Shown here: positions 1 to 5,385 of the stretch, piece after piece
How positions within the stretch are numbered: the stretch's first letter is position 1
Layout of the letters: each line of letters opens with the position of its first letter
Source of the DNA: an uncultured Gammaproteobacteria bacterium
GTDB taxonomy: Bacteria > Pseudomonadota > Gammaproteobacteria > Steroidobacterales > Woeseiaceae
Assembly: GCA_938003715.1 (NCBI GenBank)
Contig: CALKYK010000456.1
Span: 1-5,385, forward strand
Reading direction: 5' to 3'
DNA: 5,385 nt
Program-made: the position numbers and the translations under genes
Notes under the pieces: model-generated
Database searches by the model: none
Told to the model about the DNA's origin: nothing
What the model saw: only the letters and a program-made list of their open reading frames with translations

Positions 1-585
1 GAAGGAAATATAGCGATCGCGCACGTGATTCAGCGTTGCGGCATGAACTATGTCACCGGACAGAATCGAAGGAATTCCGTCGCGACTACGGAAGAAGTGG
101 GGAAGCACGCCCAGCACGCCATCTTCTGCATCCACGACGGCATATCCCGACCGACGGTGTGGATCACGCGACTGGCAGTAATCAGGGAACGCATCGATCA
201 TGACGCGGCAGTTCTGGTCGATGATCTCCCTGTGAAGCTTCGCTGCCTCTGAATCTGCCCCTTCCTCGCGCCAGGCAATGCCATAGATCGCCAGGTACTT
301 CCGGTCTCGCGCCATCGGCGAAATAACGTACAGCTTGGATGCTGCTTCAGCGGTCAGGTCGTGATGCTCGATGAGCGATTCGAACACGTGCCGTGGCGGC
401 TCGACTTCCCATAACTCGTAAACGTCGTCGAGCATGGTGAGGAAGTCGTATTCCACGGGGCCCGGCGACAGGCCCGGGAACATCTCGGCGTATTCATTCT
501 CGGCGACGTCGTCTGCTGCAACCGCACCCGTTGCGATGGATATCACCAGGATGAGCGGGATTCTCGCCAGGGGATTCATCCGCAT
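1..585 (-). CDS. Secreted protein of unknown function, C-terminus beyond the left edge
   Basis: The minus strand is open from an ATG at 585 to the first base of the window, giving 195 codons with no stop, so the gene continues past the left edge. The start MRMNPLAR is followed by a hydrophobic stretch (about residues 9-23) and an AVA/A site near residues 21-24, a typical Sec signal peptide cleaved before the acidic DDVAENEY segment. A purine-rich AAGGGG (bases 590-595) lies 4 nt before the first ATG and 10 nt before a second in-frame ATG (codon 3), so either could be used. The mature part is acidic and aromatic-rich, with two cysteines (C126, C137) bracketing VMIDAFPDY, and a PHFFRSRDGIP segment near residues 162-172. 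I recognise no domain. It is probably periplasmic. It is transcribed divergently from the serine hydrolase. That it is a real gene is fairly sure; its function is unknown. Confidence 0.8.
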   Translation of the reverse strand, partial: MRMNPLARIPLILVISIATGAVAADDVAENEYAEMFPGLSPGPVEYDFLTMLDDVYELWEVEPPRHVFESLIEHHDLTAEAASKLYVISPMARDRKYLAIYGIAWREEGADSEAAKLHREIIDQNCRVMIDAFPDYCQSRDPHRRSGYAVVDAEDGVLGVLPHFFRSRDGIPSILSGDIVHAATLNHVRDRYISF

Positions 586-622
586 GTTGCCCCTTGTCGC
601 TTTCTTCAGGGTTAGAATCGGG

Positions 623-628
623 ATTATA
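623..628 (-). promoter_or_regulatory. Candidate -10 box for the leftward secreted-protein gene
   Basis: On the minus strand these bases read TATAAT, a perfect sigma-70 -10 hexamer, 37 nt upstream of the ATG at 585. That would give a 5' leader of about 30 nt. No TTGACA-like -35 box sits at 16-18 nt spacing; that position instead holds a tandem GAACG-GAACG (plus-strand 645-654). The promoter may therefore be weak or activator-dependent. The call rests on the hexamer and its position only. Confidence 0.4.
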
Positions 629-712
629 GATACCATCCGGCATTCGTTCCGTTCGCGACATCACGAAACTCAAACCCATTCGCCGCGGTATGCATCCAAT
701 CCACACCCGCCC

Positions 713-718
713 GGGAGA
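713..718 (+). promoter_or_regulatory. Ribosome binding site fixing the hydrolase start
   Basis: GGGAGA lies 6 nt before the GTG at 725. It is the only good Shine-Dalgarno sequence just ahead of a codon that leads directly into a signal peptide. It therefore favours GTG 725 over the far longer in-frame extension that begins at 434. Confidence 0.6.
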
Positions 719-724
719 AACGCC

Positions 725-1798
725 GTGTTCCTGAATCGCGCGATCGCGATCCTGCTGCTTCTCGCACTTTCAGCACCGTCCTGCGCCTCGGAAGGCGACT
801 ACGACTCCTGGCTGGCCGACAGTTTCCCGGCCGACGGTCCCGGTGCAACGGCTTTGTTGATGCGCGACGGCGAAGTGCTGTTCCGAGGTGCGGTAGGCCA
901 GGCCAATCTCGAACTCGGCGTGCCGATGCAGCCGGATCACGTGCTGCGCATAGGCTCGATCACGAAGCAGTTCACCGCCGCGGCCATCCTGCTTTTGCAG
1001 GAGCAGGGCCGGCTCGATGTCGACGACGACATCACGCGCTACCTCCCGGATTTCGATACGCAGGGCGCGGAGATCACGATCGCGCAGCTGCTCTCGCACA
1101 CGTCGGGCATTTTCAGCTTCACCGACATTCCCGGCTACTGGCGCGGCGACCTGATACGAAACGACGTGACGGTGGACGAGCTCGTAGCACTGTTCGCGGA
1201 CAAACCCATGCAGTTCGCACCCGGCACCCGCTTCGCCTACTCGAACTCCGGCTACACCCTGCTCGGCCTCATCATCGAGCGCGTGTCGGGCAAGAGCTAC
1301 GCGGAATTCCTGCGCAGCGAAATCTTCGAGCCGCTCGGCACGAACGACACGCAGTACGGCGGACTGCATGTCATTCACCGGCGGGCGTCGGGCTACGAGG
1401 TCGACAGGCACGGTCGCTACTGGAATGCGCTCCCGATCAGCATGACGCACCCGTACGCGGCGGGCGCGCTCGTCTCGACCGTCGACGACCTCGCGCGGTG
1501 GACAACCGCGTTGTTCGGCGGCGAGATACTCAGCGATGAATCCGTGCGCGAAATGACAACGCCGGTCCTCCTTACGGATGGAACCGACACTGAGTACGGC
1601 TTCGGTCTGTACGCACGTGACCGGGACGGGCTGCGCGTCATCAGCCACTCCGGCGGCATACACGGTTTCTCGAGCAGCGCGCTGTGGCTGCCGGACCAGC
1701 AGATCTACGCCGTCGTGCTCTCGAACCTGGAAAACACCAGCCAGGCGAACGAGCTCGTCTGGCGACTGGCGCAGCACGCCGCGACCGCTCCGGAGTGA
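725..1798 (+). CDS. Secreted serine hydrolase, class C beta-lactamase / S12 peptidase fold
   Basis: The 357-residue product belongs to the beta-lactamase-related family (Pfam Beta-lactamase, PF00144; MEROPS S12), whose members include AmpC, D-Ala-D-Ala carboxypeptidases, D-aminopeptidases and esterases. Visible motifs are SITK at 78-81 (nucleophile S78 and general base K81), the family signature LLSHTSG at 122-128, YSN at 172-174 (second catalytic element), and HSGG at 308-311 in place of the KTG triad. Both the length and the order and spacing of motifs suit a complete, active single-domain enzyme. GTG 725 is chosen because it follows GGGAGA and begins a signal peptide (hydrophobic residues 6-17, likely cleavage after SCA at 21). 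C20 is preceded by APS, a poor lipobox, so a soluble periplasmic enzyme is more likely than a lipoprotein. The open frame extends upstream to 434, but that part is antisense to the secreted-protein gene. The substrate cannot be read from sequence; HSGG-type members are often peptidases or esterases rather than antibiotic-resistance enzymes. The regulator gene follows after 182 bases on the same strand. Confidence 0.93.
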   Translation: MFLNRAIAILLLLALSAPSCASEGDYDSWLADSFPADGPGATALLMRDGEVLFRGAVGQANLELGVPMQPDHVLRIGSITKQFTAAAILLLQEQGRLDVDDDITRYLPDFDTQGAEITIAQLLSHTSGIFSFTDIPGYWRGDLIRNDVTVDELVALFADKPMQFAPGTRFAYSNSGYTLLGLIIERVSGKSYAEFLRSEIFEPLGTNDTQYGGLHVIHRRASGYEVDRHGRYWNALPISMTHPYAAGALVSTVDDLARWTTALFGGEILSDESVREMTTPVLLTDGTDTEYGFGLYARDRDGLRVISHSGGIHGFSSSALWLPDQQIYAVVLSNLENTSQANELVWRLAQHAATAPE

Positions 1799-1884
1799 GC
1801 CGATAGCGGCAGCCTGAAACCGACAAGACGGCCCGGCACCGCCCCGCAACGCGCACCCGCCACCGTCTCCGCGATTCTCCAAAT

Positions 1885-1899
1885 CACCCGTTCCGGGTG
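1885..1899 (+). terminator. Short GC hairpin, possible weak terminator after the hydrolase
   Basis: CACCCG, a TTC loop, and CGGGTG form a perfect 6-bp stem about 85 bases after the hydrolase stop codon. No run of T follows directly; the bases after it are CCCCGATACTTGTTTATT, with scattered T only. It could be a weak intrinsic terminator, a regulatory hairpin or chance in GC-rich DNA. Confidence 0.25.
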
Positions 1900-1903
1900 C
1901 CCC

Positions 1904-1929
1904 GATACTTGTTTATTCGCGTTAGTATC
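1904..1929. promoter_or_regulatory. Inverted repeat GATACT-N14-AGTATC, candidate operator
   Basis: GATACT (1904-1909) and its exact reverse complement AGTATC (1924-1929) are 20 bp apart start to start, two helical turns, so both half-sites face the same side of the DNA. The repeat lies in the AT-rich patch where the regulator's promoter should be, 52 bases before its ATG, and overlaps the weak -35 candidate TTTATT (1912-1917). It could be an autoregulatory site. A 6-bp arm can arise by chance, and SARP-type proteins more often bind direct repeats, so the call is tentative. Confidence 0.3.
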
Positions 1930-1968
1930 AGGAGTAACATTCGGCGCCCGCCAGGGCCGGGCGTCGGC

Positions 1969-1974
1969 GAGAGG
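1969..1974 (+). promoter_or_regulatory. Ribosome binding site fixing the regulator start
   Basis: GAGAGG lies 6 nt before the ATG at 1981. The resulting protein begins MVVLKLFG, the usual way a SARP/BTAD winged helix starts. An AGGAG at 1930-1934 also looks like a Shine-Dalgarno sequence, but it precedes only an in-frame ATT, so it is not preferred. Confidence 0.55.
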
Positions 1975-1980
1975 CCGCGA

Positions 1981-3966
1981 ATGGTCGTACTGAAGCTTTT
2001 CGGCGCTGTCTATCTCGAAGGCGACTCCGGCGTGATGAGTGGTGCCGCCGTGCAACGCCATCGCATGGCGCTGCTTGCCCTGCTGGCAACGGCGCGCTCG
2101 CACACGCTGCCCCGCGAAAAGCTGCTGGAACTGCTGTGGCCCGACCGCAGCGGCGAGCAGGGGCGCAACCTGCTCAAGCAATCGATCTACGTGCTGCGCA
2201 AAGCGCTCGGCGAAGAGGCGATTCGCGCGGTCGGCGACGGCCTGCGCCTCGACACCGACATCGTGCACTGCGACGTCATTGCCTTCGAAGAGGCGATCGG
2301 TTCCGGCGATTTTGCGAAGGCCGTCGAACTCTACACCGCGCCATTTCTCGATGCGTTCTTCCTGCCCGACGCACAGGATTTCGAACACTGGATGCGCACG
2401 CAGCGGACGCGGCTGGCGGATGCCTACGAGTCGGCACTCGAGGCGCTTGCCGAGGATGCCGAGACGCGCGGCGACACGCGCACCGCCACCGAGTACTGGA
2501 AACGGCTCACGGTTCAGCGGCCACTCGACACCGGCGCCGTCCTGCGCCTGATGCGCTCGCTGGAAGCACTCGGCGATCCGGGCGCTGCGCTGCTGCACGC
2601 CGAAGAGCACGAACGCCTGCTCAAGAACGAGCTCGGCATGCGACCGCCGGACGAAATGGTCGAGATGATCGCGCGCCTGCAGGGACTGCGGCGCGATGCA
2701 TCGTCGCCGCCGCGGGACAGCTCGTCATCCGCGCCCGCCACGCCGCAACCCCGGCAATCGACAGCGCCGCCGGCAACCGACGTGCAGGAGCAGGCCGCGC
2801 GCGCATCGTCGGGCTGGCTTCGCTACGCGCCGATCACCGCCGTTGCGATAGTCGTCGCGATCGTCGCTTACTGGCTCGACGCGAGCAGGGAGAATGCCGG
2901 GCATGTCGGGAGTGTCGACGAGATCGCAAGAGTCGTGGCCGAGGAGGTCGACCGTCGCCTGCGCGGCGATGCCGACACCGAAGATCCGGCACGCCGCACC
3001 ATGAACATTGCCGCCTACGAAGCCTACCTGCGTGGCAACGACCCGGCGATGAATCGCAGCCCCGCCGCGGCGGCACAGTCGCTCGAACACTTTCAAAACG
3101 CGGTCGCCCTCGATCCGTCCTACGCCGCGGCGTGGGTAGGGGTGGCAAAGCTGTCGATGCGCGTCGCGTTCGACGACAGCGACAATGCGGACGAGCTCTA
3201 CGAGCAGGCGGCCGAAGCGGCGAACAATGCCGTCGCCCTGGATCCATCGAACGCGGAGGCGTATGCCGTCACCGGCCTGCTGCACATGCGGAACTTCGAC
3301 CTGATTGCGGCGGAGGCCTCGCTCAAGACCGCACTGTCGCTGGATCCGGCTCGCGGCCAGGTGCGTGAATGGCTGGTCACGCTGCACCTGTGGATGGGCA
3401 AGCTGGAGCAGGCGCTGGCGGAAGCGACGCGGGCGACGCAACTCAACCCGCTGTCGCCCAGCGCGACTGCTGAACTTGCCCGGGCACTGGCCGCCAACGG
3501 GCGCTGCGACGATGCGCTGCATCGTCTCGAATCCATCAGCCACATCGATCCGCCGCTATTGCGCGTGCCGTTCATCGTTGCGCATTGCCATGAGCAAGAC
3601 GGCCGGTGGCAGAGCGCGGTCGACTCCATCGTGGAGTCGAACACGCACAGCGGGCCGCTGGGCCAGGCGATGTGGGGCTACGTGCTGGCGCGCTCCGGGC
3701 AGCACGAGGAAGCGCGTCGCGTCCTCGACGACCTGCACGCCAGTTGGCAGGCCGGCGAGGGCGACGCGTTCCCGGTGGCCATGCTTTACGCGGGCCTCGG
3801 TGATTCCGACCAGCTGTTCGCCTGGCTCGAGCGATCCATCCAGGATCGCTCGTTCATTGCATCCCCCGACCAGTTCACGATGCTGCAGCCGGTGCTCGAC
3901 GCGCTGCGGGGCGATCCGCGCTTTGCAAACCTGCCCATGCTCGCAGCCTGGCGTGACGCGATGTAG
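1981..3966 (+). CDS. Membrane-anchored SARP/BTAD-type regulator with periplasmic TPR domain
   Basis: This 661-residue protein is probably a one-component transmembrane regulator. Residues 1-95 form an OmpR-like winged helix: REKLLELLWPD (45-55) is followed by the likely recognition helix NLLKQSIYVLRKALG (63-77). Residues 98-235 are a bacterial transcriptional activation domain (BTAD), as in SARP activators, ending with the typical LKNELGMRPPDEM. A Ser/Pro/Ala-rich linker (about 236-278) leads to one membrane helix (about 282-299, ITAVAIVVAIVAYWL). The rest, about 360 residues, should be periplasmic. It opens with VDEIARVVAEEVDRRLRG and AYEAYLRG (345-352), motifs usual in TolB/FlgO-TPR regulators, followed by several TPRs between about 362 and 540 (ALDPSYAAAW, ALDPSNAEAY, SLDPARGQVR, QLNPLSPSAT), and ends with the DALRGDPRF tail common to this group. 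C509 and C536 are the only periplasmic cysteines and could pair. Classical SARPs (roughly 270 residues) are soluble, so the topology resembles CadC/ToxR instead. The targets are unknown; the neighbouring hydrolase and its own promoter are candidates. The start at 1981 is preferred to the GTG at 1897. Confidence 0.9.
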   Translation: MVVLKLFGAVYLEGDSGVMSGAAVQRHRMALLALLATARSHTLPREKLLELLWPDRSGEQGRNLLKQSIYVLRKALGEEAIRAVGDGLRLDTDIVHCDVIAFEEAIGSGDFAKAVELYTAPFLDAFFLPDAQDFEHWMRTQRTRLADAYESALEALAEDAETRGDTRTATEYWKRLTVQRPLDTGAVLRLMRSLEALGDPGAALLHAEEHERLLKNELGMRPPDEMVEMIARLQGLRRDASSPPRDSSSSAPATPQPRQSTAPPATDVQEQAARASSGWLRYAPITAVAIVVAIVAYWLDASRENAGHVGSVDEIARVVAEEVDRRLRGDADTEDPARRTMNIAAYEAYLRGNDPAMNRSPAAAAQSLEHFQNAVALDPSYAAAWVGVAKLSMRVAFDDSDNADELYEQAAEAANNAVALDPSNAEAYAVTGLLHMRNFDLIAAEASLKTALSLDPARGQVREWLVTLHLWMGKLEQALAEATRATQLNPLSPSATAELARALAANGRCDDALHRLESISHIDPPLLRVPFIVAHCHEQDGRWQSAVDSIVESNTHSGPLGQAMWGYVLARSGQHEEARRVLDDLHASWQAGEGDAFPVAMLYAGLGDSDQLFAWLERSIQDRSFIASPDQFTMLQPVLDALRGDPRFANLPMLAAWRDAM

Positions 3967-3982
3967 TCGATGTGATCCGCAT
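3967..3982. other. 16-base gap between convergent genes
   Basis: The regulator stop (TAG, ending at 3966) and the lipoprotein stop (TGA, ending at 3983 on the minus strand) face each other across 16 bases. No hairpin with a T-tract fits here or shows nearby, so the transcripts probably overlap at their 3' ends or end by a factor-dependent route. Confidence 0.5.
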
Positions 3983-5323
3983 TCATTGCTGCGATTCGTC
4001 GAGTTCGTAGCCGCCGTTCTCGAAGCCTATAAGATCAGCAATCCAGTTGTACCTGATGCTGAGGCGTGTGCCGTCGACGGTTCCGGTCGCACGCCAGGGT
4101 TCAGGAGCGTTATCCCATTCCATCTGGAAAGCGATTGGGTTCTCTCCGGAATAACGGCCCCCGTACCCGAAGGTGCCCCAGTTCAGCGAAGTGAATTGCA
4201 GATTGAAGTTGCCATCGTCGTACAGCACGTAGCGCGATTTTGAACCGTCGCTGTGCACGCCATCCAGGTTATATACTCTCGCCGGCATCGTTATCGGGGG
4301 ATACGCATCGGCCGGGCTCGAGAACGCCAGGCGTGCGCCGTCTGGTGACCACGCAGGTTGCTGCGCGCCGAGAAGTCGCTGTATCGCCGGGCCGACCGAC
4401 GGGTCGAAGGAGTGGACTCCCAGAGCCGTACAATCGCTCTTCGTCGAGAACCAGATCGTGGAGCCATCCGGCGACCAGTCGGAAGACTGTGACCAGTGGC
4501 GTGGCAGGTACGGAATGCCGTTGAAGATATGCGAGGGTTCGCCGCCACCGGCATCAACGATATACATGCCGACGTCTCGTACGAACGCAATCAAGCCGTT
4601 ATGAGGGGCCCATGACGGGGCGCTGATCTGCCCGAGCGGACTCTTGACCAGAAGTCGTGCGTTGTTGCCGTCACTGTCCATGACATAGAGTTCCGGCGTT
4701 TCGAATTCGACATCGCTATGTACGAACGCAATCCGCTGACTGTCCGGCGACCATGCGGGCGCGCTGACGAGAGCTCCGTCCGCATAGGCAAAATCGTGAT
4801 GAAGCAGCGTCGTCAGGTCGGACCCGTCGGCGTTCATCACAGCGATGCCGGTGACATCCCGAAACGCAATCCTGCGGCCGTCCGGCGACCAGGTCGGTTC
4901 CCGACCGTCGGCAAGTTTCACGTTACCCGTACCGTCCGCGTTGATGCGGAACACGCCCTCGCCAAAGGATTCGTTCCCTACCGGGCGCTCGAACACAAGC
5001 TGGCTACCGTCAGGCGACCAGTCCGGTCGCCTGCCCTCGGTCAGTACGCTGATGTTCGCTACGTCGTTACCGTATACCTCGCCGACGCACAGCATGCCCG
5101 GCGGGCACGCCAGCGAGGCCCAGGCCTCCGTATATTGCTGCGGAGTGCACGCAGCAACCGGCACCGGCTCGGGTTGCGGGGTCGGCCGCGGTTGCTGTGG
5201 GCCGGTGCCGGGATTCGCGCCCGAGCCGCCACAAGCCGCAACGACGGCGGCGGACAGAATGGCGCAAGCCGGGTTTTTCAGCACTCGAAAGAGTCCTGGC
5301 CGATTTTTGAAATAGGTCTTCAT
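3983..5323 (-). CDS. Outer-membrane lipoprotein with six-bladed TolB-like (PD40) beta-propeller
   Basis: The 446-residue product starts at ATG 5323, preceded by AAGGAAG (5332-5338) 8 nt away. A basic N-terminus and a hydrophobic stretch end in the lipobox VAAC (28-31), so C31 should be lipidated. Glycine at the next position (not Asp) favours outer-membrane sorting. A Pro/Gln-rich tether (38-55) follows, then a segment with cysteines C59, C73 and C79. Six PD40/WD40-like repeats have their WSPDG-type tryptophans at 102, 145, 191, 238, 283 and 325, spaced 42-47 residues apart, which fits one closed six-bladed propeller as in TolB. The fourth is degenerate (WAPHNG). Residues about 348-446 are a different, beta-rich domain (RYVLYDDGNFNLQF, then WRATGTVDGTRLSIRYN), which I have seen attached to similar proteins but cannot name. 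The catalytic residues of propeller peptidases are not evident, so a binding or scaffold role is likelier. It is convergent with the regulator gene, 16 bases away. Confidence 0.9.
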   Translation of the reverse strand: MKTYFKNRPGLFRVLKNPACAILSAAVVAACGGSGANPGTGPQQPRPTPQPEPVPVAACTPQQYTEAWASLACPPGMLCVGEVYGNDVANISVLTEGRRPDWSPDGSQLVFERPVGNESFGEGVFRINADGTGNVKLADGREPTWSPDGRRIAFRDVTGIAVMNADGSDLTTLLHHDFAYADGALVSAPAWSPDSQRIAFVHSDVEFETPELYVMDSDGNNARLLVKSPLGQISAPSWAPHNGLIAFVRDVGMYIVDAGGGEPSHIFNGIPYLPRHWSQSSDWSPDGSTIWFSTKSDCTALGVHSFDPSVGPAIQRLLGAQQPAWSPDGARLAFSSPADAYPPITMPARVYNLDGVHSDGSKSRYVLYDDGNFNLQFTSLNWGTFGYGGRYSGENPIAFQMEWDNAPEPWRATGTVDGTRLSIRYNWIADLIGFENGGYELDESQQ

Positions 5324-5347
5324 GAATGGTTCTTCCTTACTCAGCGG

Positions 5348-5384
5348 GTCGACCGGAAAGGCGTCGACCGAAGCCGCTCGACAG
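5348..5384. repeat. Short direct repeats upstream of the lipoprotein gene
   Basis: GTCGACCG occurs at 5348-5355 and again at 5363-5370, a 15-bp period. A looser copy, CTCGACAG (six of eight matches), is at 5377-5384. Each full copy contains the palindrome GTCGAC, and the first extends to GGTCGACC. They lie 25-61 bases before the lipoprotein start codon, in its likely promoter or leader region, and could bind a regulator. The window ends here, so the full array cannot be judged. Confidence 0.35.
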
Positions 5385-5385
5385 G

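Larger units (their letters stand above)
586..724. other. Divergent intergenic region
   Basis: This 139-base stretch separates the 5' ends of the leftward secreted-protein gene and the rightward hydrolase gene, so both promoters should lie here. The leftward -10 candidate is at 623-628. For the rightward gene the best I see is TAGAAT at 613-618 (five of six matches to TATAAT), but it has no convincing -35 box. CGTTC occurs twice in tandem at 645-654. I see no RNA gene or strong hairpin. Confidence 0.6.
1799..1980. other. Intergenic region between hydrolase and regulator
   Basis: This 182-base stretch is very GC-rich up to about 1880 and then turns more AT-rich at 1904-1940, as expected for a promoter. 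It contains a short hairpin (1885-1899), an inverted repeat (1904-1929) and the regulator's ribosome binding site (1969-1974). A weak promoter match is TTTATT (1912-1917), 17 nt, then TAACAT (1935-1940), which would start transcription about 35 nt before the regulator's ATG. The frame is open back to a GTG at 1897, but that extension lies over these elements. Confidence 0.5.

Noticed and set aside
25..252. Small plus-strand open frame near the left edge
   Set aside because: It is opposite the open minus-strand gene with a signal peptide and shows no ribosome binding site or domain.
725..1798. Reading the hydrolase as an antibiotic-resistance beta-lactamase
   Set aside because: The fold and motifs are shared by peptidases and esterases, HSGG replaces KTG, and nothing in the context indicates resistance.
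770..1882. Long minus-strand open frame (370 codons) opposite the hydrolase
   Set aside because: It is antisense to a gene with clear catalytic motifs. Its translation is Arg/Val/Ala-rich with no domain or sensible start, as expected from the complement of GC-rich codons.
1897..1980. N-terminal extension of the regulator from a GTG at 1897
   Set aside because: The extension would cover the AT-rich promoter-like patch and inverted repeat. It has no ribosome binding site and adds residues before the usual start of the winged helix.
1705..2610. Minus-strand open frame (301 codons) across the hydrolase end and regulator start
   Set aside because: It spans the 3' end of one real gene, an intergenic region and the start of another, has no recognisable domain, and is explained by high GC at third codon positions.
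2136..3368. Plus-strand open frame (410 codons) inside the regulator in another frame
   Set aside because: Its product is dominated by Arg and Ala with low complexity, while the overlapping frame encodes winged-helix, BTAD and TPR motifs.
3305..4243. Plus-strand open frame (312 codons) running from the regulator into the lipoprotein gene
   Set aside because: It is out of frame with the regulator and antisense to the propeller gene; its product is Arg/Cys/Ser-rich with no motif.
1..5385. A mobile element, defence island or CRISPR array
   Set aside because: No transposase, integrase, nuclease, toxin-antitoxin pair, regularly spaced repeats or terminal inverted repeats were seen; the only repeats are a few bases long.

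Overview
The window is a GC-rich bacterial chromosomal segment. Four protein-coding genes cover almost all of it: one partial secreted protein at the left edge, a secreted serine hydrolase, a membrane-bound transcriptional regulator and a beta-propeller lipoprotein. Signal peptides, a lipobox and Shine-Dalgarno sequences point to a Gram-negative host. A winged-helix/BTAD regulator carrying a transmembrane segment and TPRs, next to a TolB-like propeller lipoprotein, is gene content I associate with high-GC Gammaproteobacteria (Xanthomonadales, Steroidobacter or Woeseia-like lineages). That lineage guess is inference. I saw no RNA gene, insertion sequence, integrase, CRISPR array or phage gene.

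Layout. Positions 1-585 (minus strand) hold the first 195 residues of an exported protein I do not recognise; it runs off the left edge. Positions 586-724 are a divergent intergenic region with a good -10 box for the minus gene. Positions 725-1798 (plus) encode a complete class C beta-lactamase-fold serine hydrolase with SITK, YSN and HSGG motifs. Positions 1799-1980 are non-coding and hold a small GC hairpin and an inverted repeat, a plausible operator. Positions 1981-3966 (plus) encode a 661-residue regulator: DNA-binding winged helix, BTAD domain, proline/serine-rich linker, one membrane helix and an extracytoplasmic TPR domain. After a 16-base convergent gap, positions 3983-5323 (minus) encode a 446-residue lipoprotein with six PD40 (TolB-like) blades and a separate C-terminal beta-rich domain. 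The last 62 bases are its upstream region, with direct repeats containing GTCGAC.

How the genes may fit together. All four products are in, or reach into, the cell envelope. The regulator has the topology of a ToxR/CadC-type one-component sensor: its periplasmic TPR domain could sense a partner or ligand and its cytoplasmic winged helix could act on nearby promoters. The hydrolase (peptide, D-amino-acid or ester chemistry) and the propeller lipoprotein are candidate targets or partners, but only proximity supports this. The genes are not one operon, because the strands alternate. I see no clear evidence of a new defence or mobile system. The most distinctive items are the regulator's architecture and the unnamed C-terminal domain of the propeller protein.
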